The notes: generated by a model not told the origin, from the sequence alone. Positions 17,745 to 26,295 are shown, numbered from the stretch's first letter. The stretch is DNA of 64,000 bases from CATOSD01 sp965226695 (GCA_965226695.1 OZ245405.1:2108001-2172000), one strand, 5' to 3'. Numbers and translations are program-made.

Positions 17745-19601
17745 GTGAGATTTGCTGAATTGGCCGCCAACCCTATCAGGATAACGGACACAACCTTCAG
17801 AGACGCCCATCAGAGCCTGCTTGCCACGCGGCTCGAGATGGCGGACATGGAACCTGTCGCGTCCGCCATGGACGCGATTGGCTTCCACTCCGTGGAGGTG
17901 TGGGGCGGCGCGACCTTCGATGCCGCCACCCGCTTCCTGCACGAAGATCCGTGGGAGCGGCTGCGCACGTTCAAGCGGCTCATGCCCAGCACGCCCCTCA
18001 TGATGCTGCTCAGAGGCCAGAGCCTTGTGGGATACCGCGCCTACGCCGATGACGTCGTCGACGCCTTCATCGACCGAGCCGCCCACGTCGGCATAGACAT
18101 CTTCCGCGTGTTCGACGCCCTCAACGACGAGTGGAATCTCGAACGGGCGGCCCATGCCGTCAAAGCGAGCGGGAAACACCTCCAGCTGGCCATCTGCTAC
18201 TCCATCACCGAAGGCGGAGGGCTCGGCGGTCCCATCTACTCGCTCGACTACTACGTCGAAAAGGCCAGGCGCTTCCAGGACATGGGCGCCGACAGCATCT
18301 GCATCAAGGACATGGGAGGCCTGCTGGCTCCGTACGACGCTTTCGACCTGGTGACCGCGCTCAAGCCTGTGTTGAACGTGCCATTGCAGCTTCACACACA
18401 CTACACGAGCGGGATGGCATCCATGGCGGTGCTGAAGGCAATCGAGGCCGGAGTGGACGTTGTCGACACGTGCCTCGCGCCGCTGGCCTTGCGCACGGCG
18501 CAGCCCGCCATCGAGCCGCTGCAGGTTGCGCTGCGCGGCACCGAGCGCGATTGCGGCCTCGACCTCGCGGCCATCCTGGAGGTAGGCGACTACCTGGAGT
18601 CCGTCCTGCCCAAGTACCGCCACCTGATGCAGGACCCGCGGTCCGCCGTCATCGACGTTCGCGTGCTGGACCACCAGATACCGGGCGGCATGGCGAGCAA
18701 CCTGATCTCGCAGCTACGGGAGGCGAACGCTCTCGATAGGCTCGACGAGGTGCTGGCCGAGGTGCCGAGGACCAGGCGAGACCTGGGCAACCCGCCGCTG
18801 GTTACGCCCATGAGCCAGATGATCGGCTCTCAATCGGTGAGCAACGTACTGTTCGGCAGGTACGCTATGGTCTCGGACCAGGTGCGGGAGTACGCCTCCG
18901 GAATGTACGGACGCCCGCCGGCCCAGCTCGACCCAGATGTGCGTAGCATCGCGCTCCGAGGCGACGCGCGAGACAGCCGGCCCATTACGGGCAAGCCGTC
19001 GGCCCTGCTCGCGCCCGAGATGGAGCGGGCCGCCGAGCAGGTCAGACCGCTTTCCGACGATCTGGAGGACGTGCTCACCTACGCGCTGTTCCCGTCAACC
19101 GGCATGAGGTTCCTGCGCATCAAGCACGGCCTTGACCCCAGGCCCGACAGGCCCGCGTCCGGCGCGCCTGCCACACAGCCCTCACAACAGCCAGAGGCGC
19201 TGCCAGAGAAGAGCTCGCGGGCGCGGGCCTTCAACGTCTTCGTCGAGGGCTCCGTCTACAGGGTCGAGGTGGACCCACTGCAGACCACACCGGCCGCACC
19301 GGCACCACCGCGACATACGGTGGGTGTGCCCGCGCAGCCCGCGCCCGCCGCGACTCCCGCGCCGGCGCCCGGCGCCGCCGAGGGCGAGGCGGCCATCACG
19401 GCGCCAATGCCGGGCATCGTGCTGCGGTACGTCGTCGAGGTCGGCCAGAGCGTGGCCGCCGGCGACCCCGTGCTGGTGCTCGAGGCGATGAAGATGGAGA
19501 ACACGCTGCCTTCGCCGATCAGCGGCTCGGTAAAGTCGCTTTCGTTCGACGCGGGCGTGACCGTTTCTAAAGATGACGTTTTGGCGGTCATAGCGCCTTG
19601 A
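17745..19601 (+). CDS. Pyruvate/oxaloacetate carboxyltransferase with fused biotin carrier (PycB/OadA/5S-1.3S type)
   Basis: 618 residues, GTG start. TIM-barrel carboxyltransferase (about 10-300): ITDTTFRDAHQSLLATR with metal Asp, DSICIKDMGGLL with the presumably carbamylated Lys188, and LQLHTHYTSGMA metal histidines. PycB conserved domain 300-460, a Pro/Ala-rich linker (about 470-545), then a biotinyl domain with biotin site Lys583 in LVLEAMKMENTLPSP. The reaction is pyruvate + carboxybiotin <-> oxaloacetate. Placement after the PccB-like gene and its small subunit suggests a 12S/5S-1.3S-like transcarboxylase. Confidence 0.92.
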   Translation: MRFAELAANPIRITDTTFRDAHQSLLATRLEMADMEPVASAMDAIGFHSVEVWGGATFDAATRFLHEDPWERLRTFKRLMPSTPLMMLLRGQSLVGYRAYADDVVDAFIDRAAHVGIDIFRVFDALNDEWNLERAAHAVKASGKHLQLAICYSITEGGGLGGPIYSLDYYVEKARRFQDMGADSICIKDMGGLLAPYDAFDLVTALKPVLNVPLQLHTHYTSGMASMAVLKAIEAGVDVVDTCLAPLALRTAQPAIEPLQVALRGTERDCGLDLAAILEVGDYLESVLPKYRHLMQDPRSAVIDVRVLDHQIPGGMASNLISQLREANALDRLDEVLAEVPRTRRDLGNPPLVTPMSQMIGSQSVSNVLFGRYAMVSDQVREYASGMYGRPPAQLDPDVRSIALRGDARDSRPITGKPSALLAPEMERAAEQVRPLSDDLEDVLTYALFPSTGMRFLRIKHGLDPRPDRPASGAPATQPSQQPEALPEKSSRARAFNVFVEGSVYRVEVDPLQTTPAAPAPPRHTVGVPAQPAPAATPAPAPGAAEGEAAITAPMPGIVLRYVVEVGQSVAAGDPVLVLEAMKMENTLPSPISGSVKSLSFDAGVTVSKDDVLAVIAP

Positions 19602-19606
19602 CGACT

Positions 19607-19627
19607 CGGCCGCCGAGCGGGCGGCCG
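19607..19627 (+). terminator. GC hairpin after the carboxyltransferase operon
   Basis: CGGCCGCC, five-base loop, GGCGGCCG: a perfect 8-bp stem six bases after the stop of the PycB-BCCP gene. No U-tract follows. Confidence 0.45.
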
Positions 19628-19680
19628 GAGCGCGAGGCCGGACCGACCGGCATGAATCGCGATATCTGAAAGGAGACCCA

Positions 19681-20889
19681 ATGGCATACGAGCAGATTAT
19701 CGAGTCCGCCAAGGAGCACTTCGGCACGTTGGTCCAGCAACAGCTGGAGCGTGTAGAACGGCTCAAGGAGGAAGGCGATTGGATCGACTACTCGTCCATC
19801 AGCCCCATCATCATCGGCATGTTGGGCGGCGACGGCATCGGCCCCTCCATCAGCGCCGAAACGCAGGCCGTGCTGGCATACCTGCTGCGAGACCAGGTAG
19901 CCTCAGGCAAGGTGGACTTCCGCGTCATCGACGGCCTGACCATCGAGAACAGGGCGGAGAAACTACAGTCCATCCCGGACGACGTCCTTGCCGAGATCAA
20001 GAAGTGCCACGTAACGCTGAAGGGACCTACCCACACGCCGGAGCGGGGCGACGGCTGGCCCAACATTGAAAGCGCCAACGTGTCCATGCGCAAGGAACTG
20101 GACCTGTTCGCGAATGTACGCCCCGTGCGAATCCCCCAGCAGGGCGTGGACTGGACGTTCTTCCGCGAAAACACCGAGGACTTGTACGCGGTGGGCAGCC
20201 AGGGCCTGAACGCTACCGAAGATCTGGCCATCGACTTCCGCATCATCACAAGCCAGGGCTCCGAGCGCATCATCGACGCGGCCTTCGCCCACGCCCAGCG
20301 AACCGGCAGGCAGCGCGTGACCATCGTCACCAAGGCCAACGTCGTTAAGACCACCGACGGCAAGTTTCTGGACATCGCCAGGAAGGTCGCGGAGCGCTAC
20401 CCGGACATCGAGTGGGATGGCTGGTACATCGACATCATGACCGCCGCCCTCATCAACCCCGCCCGCCAGAAGGACTTCCAGGTATTGGCTCTGCCGAACC
20501 TCTACGGCGACATTCTCACCGATGAGGCGGCCCAGATCCAGGGCGGCGTCGGCACCGCGGGAAGCGCCAACGTAGGCAAGCGCTACGCGATGTTCGAGGC
20601 CATCCACGGCAGCGCCCCCCGCATGGTGCAGGAGGGCAGGGCTCAGTTCGCGGACCCCAGCTCGCTGCTCCGCGCGGGCGCGATGATGCTGGAGCACATC
20701 GGCTTCGAGGACCTGGGCGGCAAGCTCCACAAGTCGCTCGACATCTGCGGACAGTACGAGCGCAAGGTCATAACCACCGGCCGCAACACCGGCGCGACCA
20801 GCCGCGAGTACGGCCAGTACATCATGTCCACCGTCGAAGACCCGACCGTCGAGGACAGGTGGCAGGAATACGTCAACACCGTAGGCTAG
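19681..20889 (+). CDS. icd: Isocitrate dehydrogenase (isocitrate/isopropylmalate dehydrogenase family)
   Basis: 402 residues; ATG behind AAAGGAG. Oxidative decarboxylation of isocitrate to 2-oxoglutarate in the TCA cycle. Motifs: GMLGGDGIGPSI near the N-terminus, substrate arginines in RPVRIPQQGVDWTFFRENTEDLYA, catalytic Lys in VTKANVVKTTDG, metal site NLYGDILTDEAAQIQGG and EAIHGSAPRMV. Isopropylmalate dehydrogenase is less likely given the phosphorylation-loop-like ENTEDLYAVG and the TCA neighbours (malate dehydrogenase downstream). Cofactor preference cannot be set by eye. Confidence 0.88.
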   Translation: MAYEQIIESAKEHFGTLVQQQLERVERLKEEGDWIDYSSISPIIIGMLGGDGIGPSISAETQAVLAYLLRDQVASGKVDFRVIDGLTIENRAEKLQSIPDDVLAEIKKCHVTLKGPTHTPERGDGWPNIESANVSMRKELDLFANVRPVRIPQQGVDWTFFRENTEDLYAVGSQGLNATEDLAIDFRIITSQGSERIIDAAFAHAQRTGRQRVTIVTKANVVKTTDGKFLDIARKVAERYPDIEWDGWYIDIMTAALINPARQKDFQVLALPNLYGDILTDEAAQIQGGVGTAGSANVGKRYAMFEAIHGSAPRMVQEGRAQFADPSSLLRAGAMMLEHIGFEDLGGKLHKSLDICGQYERKVITTGRNTGATSREYGQYIMSTVEDPTVEDRWQEYVNTVG

Positions 20890-20907
20890 ACCAAGCGGCC
20901 ACACACG

Positions 20908-20930
20908 TAGGGGCGGGTTTCAAACCCGCT
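20908..20930. repeat. Dispersed palindromic repeat, family B copy 1
   Basis: GTAGGGGCGGGTTTCAAACC: stem GCGGGTTT, one base, AAACCCGC (20913-20929). A related copy in the opposite orientation is at 21279-21303, the two flanking a single small gene. Confidence 0.65.
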
Positions 20931-20961
20931 CGTTGAGGACCGTCAGGGAGAGAGCCCGACC

Positions 20962-21258
20962 ATGAAGGTAGTTAGGGCACACAACATGACCAGGGAGGCC
21001 GCGGCCGACAAGATCACGTCGAGCTTCGACGAGTTCGTGTCCGGCTTCGACGACACGGTCTCCGGCGTATCGCGCACCTGGTCGGGCGACACGATGGAGT
21101 TCGAGTTCAAAGCGCGGGGCCTCAACTTCAAGGGCACCTTGGAAGTGACGGACGCCGACTACGAGATCGACCTCTCGATACCGCTGGCGCTCCGGCCCTT
21201 TGAGGGGTTGGTAGCGGAGAAGCTGGAAGAGGGCATCGACGACTTCCTGGAGGGTTAG
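20962..21258 (+). CDS. Polyhydroxyalkanoic acid system family protein (PHA_gran_rgn-like)
   Basis: 98 residues. The pattern VVRAHNMTREAAADKI, TWSGDTMEFEFKARGLNFKGTLEVTD and DLSIPLALRPFEGLVAEKLEEGIDDFL matches the small family annotated as putative polyhydroxyalkanoate system proteins, whose function is not established. It lies between icd and mdh, flanked on both sides by family B repeats. No PHA synthase gene is in the window, so a role in PHA granules is not supported by context. Confidence 0.75.
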   Translation: MKVVRAHNMTREAAADKITSSFDEFVSGFDDTVSGVSRTWSGDTMEFEFKARGLNFKGTLEVTDADYEIDLSIPLALRPFEGLVAEKLEEGIDDFLEG

Positions 21259-21278
21259 GCAGGCATCGGCCGCTCCGC

Positions 21279-21303
21279 GGGCGGTTCGCGAACCGCCCCT
21301 ACG
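21279..21303. repeat. Dispersed palindromic repeat, family B copy 2
   Basis: A perfect 20-base palindrome (21279-21298, arms GGGCGGTTCG / CGAACCGCCC) followed by CTACG. Its reverse complement begins CGTAGGGGCGG like copy 1 at 20908. As a stem it could also act as a bidirectional terminator. Confidence 0.65.
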
Positions 21304-21343
21304 TTAAGGACGCCAATCTGCAAGAACGGAGTACGCAACAGAC

Positions 21344-22276
21344 ATGCGCAGCAAGGTAACAGTGGTAGGGGCGGGCAACGTAGGGGCTACCGCCGCACAA
21401 CGCATATACGACAAGGGCTACGCCGACGTGGTGCTGGTCGACATAGTCGAGGGGCTTCCCCAGGGAAAGGCTCTCGACATGCTCGAGGCCGGGCCCATCC
21501 TCGGCACGGACGCCTCCATAATCGGCACCAACGACTACGCCGATACCGCCGGCTCGGACATCGTGGTCATCACCTCCGGCGTAGCGCGCAGGCCCGGCAT
21601 GAGCCGCGACGACCTGCTGCTGACCAACATGAACATCATCACCAGCGTCGTGAAGCAGGTGGTGGAGCACTCTCCCAACGCCATGCTACTAGTGGTGACC
21701 AATCCTCTGGACGCTATGGTGCAGCGGGCCTACCAGGTCAGTGGCCTGCCCAAGGAGCGAGTGTTCGGCATGGCCGGCATTCTCGACACCGCTCGCTTCC
21801 GCACGTTCATCGCCCAGGAGCTGGGCGTCTCGGTCGAGGCGGTCTCGACGTTCGTGCTGGGCGGCCACGGCGACACCATGGTCCCCATCGCCGCCAGCAC
21901 CACCGTTGGCGGCACGCCGCTGTCCGAGCTGCTACCGCCGGAGCGCGTAGACGCGCTGGTGAAGCGCACCCAGGACGGCGGCGCTGAGATTGTGAACCTG
22001 CTCAAGAGCGGCAGCGCCTACTACGCGCCGTCAGCCGCTATCGTGCAGATGGTCGAGTCCATCCTGTTCGACAAGAAGCAGATACTGCCATGCACCGCCT
22101 ACCTGGAGGGCGAGTACGGCATCGACGGCATATACGTCGGCGTCCCGGTCAAGCTGGGCGCTGGCGGCGTGGAGGAGATAATCGAGTTCCAGCTAACGCC
22201 GGAAGAGGCCTCCGCGCTCCAGCACTCCGCCTACGCCGTGCGCGAGCTCATCGAGGTGATGGCCGCCGCGGGGTAG
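21344..22276 (+). CDS. mdh: Malate dehydrogenase, LDH-like type
   Basis: 310 residues. NAD site VVGAGNVGATAAQRI, acidic residue ending strand 2 (VLVDIVEGLPQGKALD), substrate Arg in GVARRPGMSRDDLL (the Arg rather than Gln marks malate, not lactate, specificity), VVTNPLDAM, catalytic His in LGGHGDTMVP. Interconverts malate and oxaloacetate. It completes a TCA/anaplerotic block with isocitrate dehydrogenase and the oxaloacetate-forming PycB-like enzyme. Confidence 0.95.
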   Translation: MRSKVTVVGAGNVGATAAQRIYDKGYADVVLVDIVEGLPQGKALDMLEAGPILGTDASIIGTNDYADTAGSDIVVITSGVARRPGMSRDDLLLTNMNIITSVVKQVVEHSPNAMLLVVTNPLDAMVQRAYQVSGLPKERVFGMAGILDTARFRTFIAQELGVSVEAVSTFVLGGHGDTMVPIAASTTVGGTPLSELLPPERVDALVKRTQDGGAEIVNLLKSGSAYYAPSAAIVQMVESILFDKKQILPCTAYLEGEYGIDGIYVGVPVKLGAGGVEEIIEFQLTPEEASALQHSAYAVRELIEVMAAAG

Positions 22277-22290
22277 GGGGAATTGATGCC

Positions 22291-22488
22291 GTGAAGGTAA
22301 CCTACGATTCCGATACCGACACTCTTCGCATACTGCTAAGTGATTCGCAGATTGATGACAGCGATGAGGGACGGCCAGGGGTAGTGCTAGATTACGACAA
22401 GTGCGGTAACGTGGTCGACATAGAAATCTTGGATGCGTCGCGGCGTATGGAGAACCCAAAGGCGGTGGAGTTCGTCGTCTCGGGGTGA
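22291..22488 (+). CDS. DUF2283 family protein
   Basis: 65 residues, GTG start 14 bases after mdh. KVTYDSDTDTLRILLSDSQIDDSDEGRPGVVLDYDKCGNVVDIEILDASRRM is the DUF2283 pattern (small all-beta protein with YDxxxDxLYI and a central Gly-Asn turn). DUF2283 genes often sit near toxin-antitoxin genes; here hicB follows. Function unknown. Confidence 0.85.
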   Translation: MKVTYDSDTDTLRILLSDSQIDDSDEGRPGVVLDYDKCGNVVDIEILDASRRMENPKAVEFVVSG

Positions 22489-22574
22489 TAACGGCATTAA
22501 GCTGGCATCTGTGATCCCGCAAGACTCTCTGCCCATCTGAACTAGGTTGCAGTTCGCATTTGGAGGCTCAAACC

Positions 22575-22781
22575 ATGAAATTGACTGTGACGCTCTACAC
22601 TGATGAGGACGGTGTCTGGATTACCGAATGTCCGTCCATTCCCGGTTGCGTCAGTCAGGGGGAAACCAAAGACGAGGCGCTGGCCAACATCAAAGAGGCG
22701 ATAGAGCTCTGCCTAGAGGTGCGGGCTGAGAAGGGCATGCCCCTAACCGTCGAAACGCGGCAGGTAGAAGTAACGCTCTAA
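22575..22781 (+). CDS. hicB: HicB-like antitoxin (short type)
   Basis: 68 residues; ATG follows GGAGG at 22562-22566. The sequence is the partial RNase H fold of HicB: LTVTLYTDEDGVWITECPSIPGC, SQGETKDEALANIKEAIELCLE. It lacks a C-terminal DNA-binding domain. Normally neutralises HicA mRNA interferase. The stop overlaps the start of the hicA reading frame (TAATG). Confidence 0.88.
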   Translation: MKLTVTLYTDEDGVWITECPSIPGCVSQGETKDEALANIKEAIELCLEVRAEKGMPLTVETRQVEVTL

Positions 22782-23007
22782 TGCCTCCGCTGCCCTCATT
22801 GAGCGGGGCGCAAATTGTTCGCAACTTCCAGCGGTTCGGATGGGAAGTCTCCGCCAGCGCGGCAGCCATATCATCATGTCCAAACCAGGGGCGGTTAGGT
22901 CTCTTTCGGTGCCAAATCACTCAACAGTCGCCAAGGGAACCCTGCGCAGCCTCATACGTTCCGCTCGGTTAACCGTCGCTGAGTTCAGTTCGGCCCTCGA
23001 TCGATAA
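22781..23007 (+). pseudogene. hicA: HicA-like mRNA interferase, frameshifted
   Basis: Begins MPPLPSLSGAQIVRNFQRFGWEV, the dsRBD-like N-terminus of HicA. After Val23 (codon 22847-22849) the frame breaks; reading resumes one base out of step as RQRGSHIIMSKPG with the catalytic His, then LSVPNHSTVAKGTLRSLIR and LTVAEF up to TAA at 23005-23007. A single missing base near 22850 restores a full 75-residue HicA. Either a genuine inactivating mutation or an assembly error. Read literally, the frame instead ends at 22972. Confidence 0.85.
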
Positions 23008-23072
23008 CATACTGCAAGTGGCCGCGAAACAGCGCGTCCCGCAAAGCACACAGGAAAGGAAGACACACTCCC

Positions 23073-23969
23073 ATGCCACAAGGTGACGTTGGTTTCGTAG
23101 GACTCGGCATCATGGGCCGGCCCATGGTCCGCAACCTGTTGAAGGCCGGCTACTCGCTGACGGTGTACGACATCGTCGGCTCCGCCGTCGAGGAGATGGT
23201 CACCGAAGGCGCGGCCGCCGCCTCGTCGGCCCGCGAGGTCGCCGAGAAGGCCCCCGTCGTCATAACGATGGTTCCGGACTCGGCAGACTCCGAGGCCGCC
23301 ATACTTGGCGAAGGAGGAGTGCTCGAAGGCGCGTCCGAAGGCTCGCTAGTCATCGACATGAGCTCCATCGCACCGGCCAGCTCCCAGAAGATAGCCGCCG
23401 CGTGCGAGCCTGCCGGCGTCAGCTTCCTGGACGCCCCGGTCAGCGGTGGCGAACCGGGCGCCGTCGCGGGAACGCTCGCCATCATGGTTGGGGGCAAGCA
23501 GGACGTCTTCGACGCGCACCTGGAGCTGCTGGGCTGCGTGGGAGCCAGCATCGTGCTGTGCGGCGACTACGGCGCGGGCAACACCACCAAGCTCGCCAAC
23601 CAGATCATCGTCGCGGCCAACATCGAGGCCGTCGGCGAGGCGCTCACCCTGGCCAGGAAGGCCGGCCTCGATCCCAACGTGGTGTTCGACGCCATCAAGG
23701 GAGGACTCGCGGGCAGCACCGTGCTGAACGCCAAGGGCCCCATGATGATTGCCGGCGACTTCCAGCCCGGCTTCCGCATCCGGCTTCACCAGAAGGACCT
23801 GCGAAACGCCTTGCTAACCGGCATGGATCTTGGCGTGCCCCTTCCAGTCACCAGCCTGGTGCAGCAGATGATCGGCTCCCTGGTCAACGACGGCAAGGGC
23901 GACCTCGACCACTCGGCCATCGCAAACTTCATCGAGGACATGGCGAACACGACCATCAGTGGCAAGTAG
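23073..23969 (+). CDS. garR: Beta-hydroxyacid dehydrogenase (tartronate semialdehyde reductase / 3-hydroxyisobutyrate dehydrogenase family)
   Basis: 298 residues with ATG. NAD(P) site VGFVGLGIMGRPMVRNLLKAGY, substrate-binding DAPVSGGEPGAVAGTLAIMVGG, catalytic Lys in GNTTKLANQIIVAANIEAVGEAL, and C-terminal helical domain with HQKDLRNALLTGMDLGVPLPVT. The sequence is closest in pattern to 2-hydroxy-3-oxopropionate reductase, hence the symbol, but 3-hydroxyisobutyrate dehydrogenase cannot be excluded. Lies upstream of an LLM oxidoreductase and an NHL-repeat protein. Confidence 0.85.
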   Translation: MPQGDVGFVGLGIMGRPMVRNLLKAGYSLTVYDIVGSAVEEMVTEGAAAASSAREVAEKAPVVITMVPDSADSEAAILGEGGVLEGASEGSLVIDMSSIAPASSQKIAAACEPAGVSFLDAPVSGGEPGAVAGTLAIMVGGKQDVFDAHLELLGCVGASIVLCGDYGAGNTTKLANQIIVAANIEAVGEALTLARKAGLDPNVVFDAIKGGLAGSTVLNAKGPMMIAGDFQPGFRIRLHQKDLRNALLTGMDLGVPLPVTSLVQQMIGSLVNDGKGDLDHSAIANFIEDMANTTISGK

Positions 23970-23996
23970 GCGACCGGCCAGGGCATTGCCAAAGTT

Positions 23997-24037
23997 CCTT
24001 CCCCCTTGACGGGGGAAGGCTAGGATGGGGGTGACAG
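23997..24037. repeat. Dispersed hairpin repeat, family C copy 1
   Basis: CCTTCCCCC (23997-24005), TTGAC, GGGGGAAGG (24011-24019), then TAGGATGGGGGTGA. The same element, with an added CCCCGTA...TACGGGG stem, is at 26233-26295. Both lie just downstream of plus-strand genes. Confidence 0.7.
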
Positions 24038-24122
24038 GCTTGCCCGCGCCCAACTCCCCTCTCATCATAACCCTCACCCCGAATCGAATTCTCGATGGCG
24101 GGCCAAGCACAGGAGAAACATA

Positions 24123-25172
24123 ATGCAATTCGGCGTTGGCCTCGACGGCACCCTGGGACTGTCGATTCAAGACGAAATGGAGATGTCGCGCGAGGCGGCG
24201 CGCCTGGGCTATACCAGCGTCTGGACCCCGGAAGGCACAGGCCAGGACTCTTTCCAGGTGTGCAACTACCGCTGGTCGGCGTCCCGTGACGTGGTTCCCG
24301 AAGGGCTGCACACCGGCATATCGGTGTCGCCGGTGATGTGGCGTTCGCCCATGGCGTTCGCGATGAGCGGCGGCACCATGAGCCAGGTGACGGGCGGCCG
24401 CTTCTACATGGGAATCGGCGCAGGCGGCGTGTACCAGCCCCGTGCCAGGCAGCAGACCGGCATGGCCCGCGTGTCCGCCCTCGCGATGATGCGAGACTAC
24501 CTCACCACCATTCGCGGCCTTGTTGCCGGTGAGCGGGTGACCTACGAGGGCGAGACCGTTACGCTGCGCGGTGGACAACTGGGAATCCGCCCAGCCCCGA
24601 ACACCCCGGTCTATCTCGGCGCTCTCGGCCCGCGGATGCTGGAGCTCGCCGGCGAGTGCGCCGACGGCGCCAGCCTCAACTGGTGCGATGCCGAGCGCGT
24701 CGCCTGGAGCCGCGAGCGCGTGAACGACGGTGCCGCGAAGGCGGGCAGGGACCCCTCGGAGATCAAGCTGGCGGAGTACATTCGCGTCTGCGTCGACGAC
24801 GACGTGGACGCCGCGCGCCGGGCGTTCGCGCTGTCTACCATGAACTACGCGCTTGGGCCCCGCGTGCCGACCGAGCGCCAGCGCCAGCTTGGATACCGGG
24901 CGCACTTCGAGCGCATGGGATTCACTGACGCGCTTCGCGAGCTGGACGAAATGCGCTCCAACGGCGCCTCTCGCGAGGAGGTCGCCGACGCGTTCCCTGC
25001 CGAGCTTCTGCTCCAGGTGGGGTACTTCGGCAAGCCCGACGGCGCGGCGGCCCACTTCCGGGCACTCGCCGAGGGTCTCGACATAGCGATGGTCAGGGTC
25101 GTGGCAGCGCGGCCCGGCGTCGATTCCACACTCGCGGCATTGCGCGCCTGCCGCCCCGAGCTGCTGGGCTAG
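24123..25172 (+). CDS. LLM-class flavin-dependent oxidoreductase
   Basis: 349 residues, full-length TIM barrel. MQFGVGLDGTLGLSIQDEMEMSREAARLGYTSVWTPEG is the family N-terminus; HTGISVSPVMWRSPMAFAMSGGTMSQVTGGRFYMGIGAGG is the strand 3-4 region that binds flavin or F420; LRGGQLGIRPAPNTPVYLGALGPRMLELAGECADGASLNWC is the later barrel. Reduced flavin or F420 chemistry on unknown small substrates. Followed by family A repeat copy 3 and an NHL-propeller gene in the same direction. Confidence 0.9.
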   Translation: MQFGVGLDGTLGLSIQDEMEMSREAARLGYTSVWTPEGTGQDSFQVCNYRWSASRDVVPEGLHTGISVSPVMWRSPMAFAMSGGTMSQVTGGRFYMGIGAGGVYQPRARQQTGMARVSALAMMRDYLTTIRGLVAGERVTYEGETVTLRGGQLGIRPAPNTPVYLGALGPRMLELAGECADGASLNWCDAERVAWSRERVNDGAAKAGRDPSEIKLAEYIRVCVDDDVDAARRAFALSTMNYALGPRVPTERQRQLGYRAHFERMGFTDALRELDEMRSNGASREEVADAFPAELLLQVGYFGKPDGAAAHFRALAEGLDIAMVRVVAARPGVDSTLAALRACRPELLG

Positions 25173-25186
25173 AAACACTCAGTTCA

Positions 25187-25213
25187 CGTCACTCCCGCGC
25201 AGGCGGGAGTCCA
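25187..25213. repeat. Dispersed palindromic repeat, family A copy 3 (variant)
   Basis: CGTC then ACTCCCGC (25191-25198), loop GCAG, GCGGGAGT (25203-25210) and CCA. Outer bases match the other two copies (CGTCA...TCCA) with a different stem. Confidence 0.6.
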
Positions 25214-25300
25214 CGCACGGAGGCCCGGCAGCGAGCGCCAAATGCCAGCGGCGCCGGCGTTCGCGACCAAGGCCCCCGCAACATCGAAAGGAGCTGGAAC

Positions 25301-26209
25301 ATGGCCAATCTGGTTGGTAGCGGCGACTACAGGTACGAGGTTATCGAAGACTGGGCGAAGCTGCCGGACGGCTGGAACGCCCCGATGGCGGCGGTCGCCA
25401 TTGATTCCCAGGACAGGGTCTACGGCTTCAACCGCGGTGAGCACAGGGTCATCGTCTTCGACCGCGACGGCAACTTCCTGAGCTCCTGGGGCGAGGGCAA
25501 GTTCCCGTTCCCCCACGCCATCTATGCCGACCCCCATGACAACATCTGGATTGTGGAGCGCGACGACTGCCAGATAATGAAATTCACGCCCGAGGGCGAG
25601 CTGCTCCTGACCATCGGCAAGCAGGGCTACCGGTCCGACTCTGGCGCCAACAACAGCGAGTACGGCTCTCTGCACGAGCAGGTGACCCACGGCGGCGAGC
25701 CGTTCAACCTGCCGGCCGGAGTCGCGGTTGCGCCTTCCGGCGACGTGTTCGTCTCCGACGGTTACGCCAACTGCCGCGTCCACCGCTTCACCGCCGACGG
25801 CGACCACACGCTGTCGTGGGGCGAGCCGGGCAGCGGACCCGGCCAGTTCATGCTGCCACATGGCGTCTGGGTCGACAGCCGCGGCCGGGTTCTGGTGGCC
25901 GACCGCGAGAACGATCGAGTGCAGGCGTTCAGCCAGGACGGGGAGTTTCTCGACCAGTGGCAGTCCGAACTGATAGGCCCTGCCACCATTTGGGTAAACT
26001 CGGACGGCGCGGCGTTCGTGCCAGAGCACAACGGCGGCTTCTTCAGCGTGCTGACGCTGGACGGCGAACGACTGGCAAGGTGGGGCGGTGAACAGTACAG
26101 GTCCTGCCACGGCGCGGCTGGCGATTCACAGGGCAGCGTCTACTTCGTCCAGCCGACCTCCGGCGAGGGCAGCACCGGCCGCAGAATCGTCAAGTACGTG
26201 CGTGCGTAG
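25301..26209 (+). CDS. NHL-repeat beta-propeller protein
   Basis: 302 residues, ATG behind AAAGGAG. Six NHL-like blades can be followed by the recurring pattern VAIDSQDRVYGFNRGEHRVIVFDRDG, IYADPHDNIWIVERDDCQIMKF, VAVAPSGDVFVSDGYANCRVHRF, VWVDSRGRVLVADRENDRVQAF and so on. The set resembles peptidyl-alpha-hydroxyglycine lyase-like NHL proteins, common in this kind of genome; whether it is an enzyme is unknown. No signal peptide seen, so apparently cytoplasmic. Confidence 0.85.
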   Translation: MANLVGSGDYRYEVIEDWAKLPDGWNAPMAAVAIDSQDRVYGFNRGEHRVIVFDRDGNFLSSWGEGKFPFPHAIYADPHDNIWIVERDDCQIMKFTPEGELLLTIGKQGYRSDSGANNSEYGSLHEQVTHGGEPFNLPAGVAVAPSGDVFVSDGYANCRVHRFTADGDHTLSWGEPGSGPGQFMLPHGVWVDSRGRVLVADRENDRVQAFSQDGEFLDQWQSELIGPATIWVNSDGAAFVPEHNGGFFSVLTLDGERLARWGGEQYRSCHGAAGDSQGSVYFVQPTSGEGSTGRRIVKYVRA

Positions 26210-26232
26210 CCAGCCCGCCGTCCGCAAGAGTC

Positions 26233-26295
26233 CCTTCCCCCTTGATGGGGGAAGGTTAGAGCCTGCCCCGTACTCGATACGGGGATGGGGGTGAG
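26233..26295. repeat. Dispersed hairpin repeat, family C copy 2
   Basis: CCTTCCCCC (26233-26241), TTGAT, GGGGGAAGG (26247-26255), then a second stem CCCCGTA...TACGGGG and GATGGGGGTGA. Shares the arms and the GATGGGGGTGA tail with copy 1 at 23997. Confidence 0.7.

Noticed and set aside
17718..18674. 318-codon minus-strand frame opposite the PycB-like gene
   Set aside because: Antisense to well-conserved catalytic motifs; no start signal.
23814..25178. 454-codon minus-strand frame opposite the LLM oxidoreductase
   Set aside because: His/Arg/Ala-rich mirror frame with no domain.
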